The translations under genes were made by a program, and so were the position numbers. The notes below the pieces were generated by a model. The model saw nothing but the letters and a program-made list of their open reading frames with translations, was not told where the DNA came from and made no database searches. DNA of 5,413 nt from contig DAOTVW010000159.1 in NCBI GenBank assembly GCA_034436035.1, positions 1 to 5,413 of the forward strand. Reading direction: 5' to 3'. This document shows, piece by piece, positions 3,970 to 5,413 of this stretch. The stretch comes from UBA4823 sp034436035 (GTDB taxonomy: Bacteria > Chloroflexota > Anaerolineae > Anaerolineales > UBA4823). Positions within the stretch are counted from its first letter, which is position 1; the number at the start of each line of letters is the position of its first letter.

Positions 3970-4860
3970 TTAATATGCCGATAAGGTACCATTACGACGG
4001 GCGTAGCGTTCTGCCGAACGGTAAAGAAGGTAACCAATTATCGGCATACCCAACCCAAATAGGGTAACAATAACCAATTCAATTTCAAATGGCGCCAGTT
4101 CGGGAAAGCCGGCCGGAAAACCCATCATTACCGAGCGAAAAGCATCCACACAATAGGCATTTGGTAGCCACCGCGAAAAGAAAAGCAAAAACGGCGGTAA
4201 GGCAGAAAATGGGAAAAAGTTCGCGCACAAGATAATAAAACCAAATTGGAAAAAATTCGCCACGGTTTGGGCGGTTTCTTTGATCCGTATAGTGAGCGCC
4301 GCAAATGCAAAACCAATCCCAAATGTCCCAGCTAAGGACATAATGAGGATATAGAAGCCCAATAACGGATTTGCAAGCGGCAGCCGTCCCAGCATCGTCG
4401 TCATCACCAGGACCGCCGTCAGCGATAACAAACCGGTCCAAAGCAATGTATTGGTCACTCGGGCAACCAGATTAAGAAATTTACTCGCCGGACTCAGATA
4501 GAGTTGTTCGAGCGTCCCTTGCAATTGTTCGTTGCGGATATTATAGCCTATCGTCCATAATGTATCATTCAAGAACATGAATAAAACAAACCCATAAATC
4601 ACCACGCCAGACGTGTTCATTTCAAACGTGGTTTTTGGTAATCCGCTGTTTGATCCTCCTGATGAAAACATCTTCCCGCCCAGGGTGAAAATTGCCACGA
4701 TAAAAAACACCTGCCCAAAGGACGCCACAAATTCGACCGGATAACGCGCCATGATAGTCAATTCTTTGCGTACCATTGCCCAAAATGTGCTCCAATGAAG
4801 AAGAAAATCCTTTATCAACCGATCCACTTTTCGCATCCCAAAAACTGTTCTTTGATTCAT
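3970..4860 (-). CDS. ABC-2 type transporter permease, first of a pair
   Basis: A 296-aa membrane subunit of an ABC-2 family exporter (DrrB/NodJ-like), which moves drugs, lipids or polysaccharides outward using an ATPase partner. After a cytoplasmic N-terminus there are six hydrophobic segments at about 45-65, 86-105, 134-157, 164-190, 202-225 and 262-281. The cytoplasmic loop RNEQLQGTLEQLYLSP (109-124) is the typical ABC-2 segment thought to contact the ATPase. IRIKE (191-195) followed by FFPFSALPPFL and FRSVMMG is the C-terminal family signature. The same pattern recurs in the neighbouring permease, so the two are paralogues and probably form a heterodimer. Start: ATG 4858-4860 is the first possible one, since a stop lies just upstream. 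It has no Shine-Dalgarno; it may rely on reinitiation from a short ORF that ends on it (ATGA). The substrate is unknown. Confidence 0.92.
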   Translation of the reverse strand: MNQRTVFGMRKVDRLIKDFLLHWSTFWAMVRKELTIMARYPVEFVASFGQVFFIVAIFTLGGKMFSSGGSNSGLPKTTFEMNTSGVVIYGFVLFMFLNDTLWTIGYNIRNEQLQGTLEQLYLSPASKFLNLVARVTNTLLWTGLLSLTAVLVMTTMLGRLPLANPLLGFYILIMSLAGTFGIGFAFAALTIRIKETAQTVANFFQFGFIILCANFFPFSALPPFLLFFSRWLPNAYCVDAFRSVMMGFPAGFPELAPFEIELVIVTLFGLGMPIIGYLLYRSAERYARRNGTLSAY

Positions 4861-4973
4861 TTTATTTCACATTCAATTTGCGAACGCCCGCTATCCTCAC
4901 AAAGTTTATTCGGAAAAATTTTAACTTCGCCTTTTATTCTATCCCGCATATCAAAATTGCCCCATCCCTTCAT
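4857..4973 (-). CDS. Possible 38-aa ORF bridging the two permease genes
   Basis: An ATG at 4971-4973, inside the last codons of the upstream permease, opens a 38-codon frame that ends in TGA overlapping the ATG of the next permease (ATGA). GGTGAGGAG (4984 down to 4976) lies just upstream, with short spacing. The product is hydrophilic and charged (MKGWGNFDMRDRIKGE at the start, QIECEIK at the end) with no domain I recognise. Its main appeal is that translating it would explain how the next gene is started without its own Shine-Dalgarno. It could equally be a chance open frame. Confidence 0.28.
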   Translation of the reverse strand: MKGWGNFDMRDRIKGEVKIFPNKLCEDSGRSQIECEIK

Positions 4974-5413
4974 TGCTCCTCACCTGGACTTCTATCATAT
5001 TGAATACCCAATATCCAAACAGAGGCGCCAGCAGGAGGAACCCCCACAAAACCGCTAAATCTAAATACCATTTTCCGAAAAAATAACCGACGCCGAGTAT
5101 AGCAGAACGGACACCATTGGTCATCCAGGTCGGGGGAAACAATAAGGCAATGAACTTAAGAAATGGCGGAAAAACCGTAATGGGGAAAAATACCCCCATC
5201 AAAAAGCTCACACCCCATTGCATTAACCCCACCAAAGCATTTGCCTCCTTAACTTTGAGGATTAAAGCACCATATAACAGTGTCACGCCATATAACGGTA
5301 CCATGCCGACCAACAAAAAAACAAACGCCAGCAGCAATTCTCCCTGCCAGGGGTTGAATCCCAAGATCAATGCCCCGAGGAAATAGGCGGTTAAGGATGA
5401 AAATAGCGAACGC
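4951..5413 (-). CDS. ABC-2 type transporter permease, second of a pair (5' end outside window)
   Basis: The C-terminal 153 codons of a second ABC-2 permease. The frame stays open to the window edge, so the true start lies beyond 5413; a TTG at 5368-5370 is internal, not a start. Visible hydrophobic segments include the stretches around LLLAFVFLLVGMVPLYGVTL, ALVGLMQWGVSFLMGVFF and LDLAVLWGFLLLAPLFGYWVF. LKVKEANALVGLMQ, FFPITVFPPFLKF and VRSAILG line up with IRIKETAQTVANFFQ, FFPFSALPPFLLF and FRSVMMG of the permease at 3970-4860. Both proteins end in a similar charged tail with G and a final aromatic residue. It is first in the visible minus-strand order, with 90 nt between its stop and the next permease start. 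An ATPase gene is expected further upstream, outside the window. Confidence 0.92.
   Translation of the reverse strand, partial: RSLFSSLTAYFLGALILGFNPWQGELLLAFVFLLVGMVPLYGVTLLYGALILKVKEANALVGLMQWGVSFLMGVFFPITVFPPFLKFIALLFPPTWMTNGVRSAILGVGYFFGKWYLDLAVLWGFLLLAPLFGYWVFNMIEVQVRSNEGMGQF

Noticed and set aside
4085..4441. 118-codon minus-strand frame within the first permease
   Set aside because: It overlaps the conserved ABC-2 C-terminal half in another frame and has no membrane-protein or domain character.
4776..5058. Plus-strand frames opposite the gap between the two permeases
   Set aside because: They run antisense into both permeases, have no Shine-Dalgarno, and their composition reflects AT-rich intergenic sequence.
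5368..5370. TTG as the start of the second permease
   Set aside because: The frame continues without a stop to the window edge with permease-like hydrophobic sequence, so this is an internal Leu codon of a truncated gene.

Overview
The window is a bacterial chromosomal segment of moderate, slightly AT-rich composition. Every protein gene is on the minus strand; the only plus-strand gene is a serine tRNA. I see no plasmid, phage or transposase gene. The combination of a stand-alone short SWIM zinc-finger protein, a VKOR protein, an ABC-2 permease pair and intergenic repeats built from ATTCGTG-type words would fit a Chloroflexota (Anaerolineae-like) genome. That is an inference from gene style only and is not secure.

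Layout from left to right. 22-624 (-): VKOR-family membrane oxidoreductase. 733-841 (+): tRNA-Ser(CGA) with its own TATAAT promoter, divergent from VKOR. 842-1222: a repeat-rich gene-free stretch that ends in a 38-bp tandem array (1109-1250); the array runs into the 3' end of the next gene. 1223-2062 (-): prephenate dehydratase pheA. 2063-2338: pheA leader region with further dispersed repeats. 2339-2377: intrinsic terminator of the small SWIM zinc-finger gene (2396-2641, -). 2642-2848: a compact control region for the SWIM gene on the minus strand, with a near-consensus promoter overlapped by a perfect palindrome, then an 8-codon ORF, then a terminator-like hairpin, then the SWIM ribosome binding site. 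2849-3235 (-): YvlD/superfamily-IV holin-like membrane protein. 3237-3914 (-): endonuclease V homologue whose catalytic residues are almost all replaced. 3970-4860 and 4951-5413 (-): two related ABC-2 permeases, the second cut by the window edge.

How the genes relate. The two permeases probably form the membrane part of one heterodimeric ABC exporter whose ATPase would lie beyond the right edge. The endonuclease V-like gene and the YvlD-like gene are 1 nt apart and probably translationally coupled; they may be cotranscribed with the permeases. pheA, the SWIM gene and VKOR look like separate units. The observations most worth checking are the inactivated-looking endonuclease V, the palindrome/leader-ORF/hairpin control region of the SWIM gene, and the tandem repeat that supplies the stop codon of pheA.
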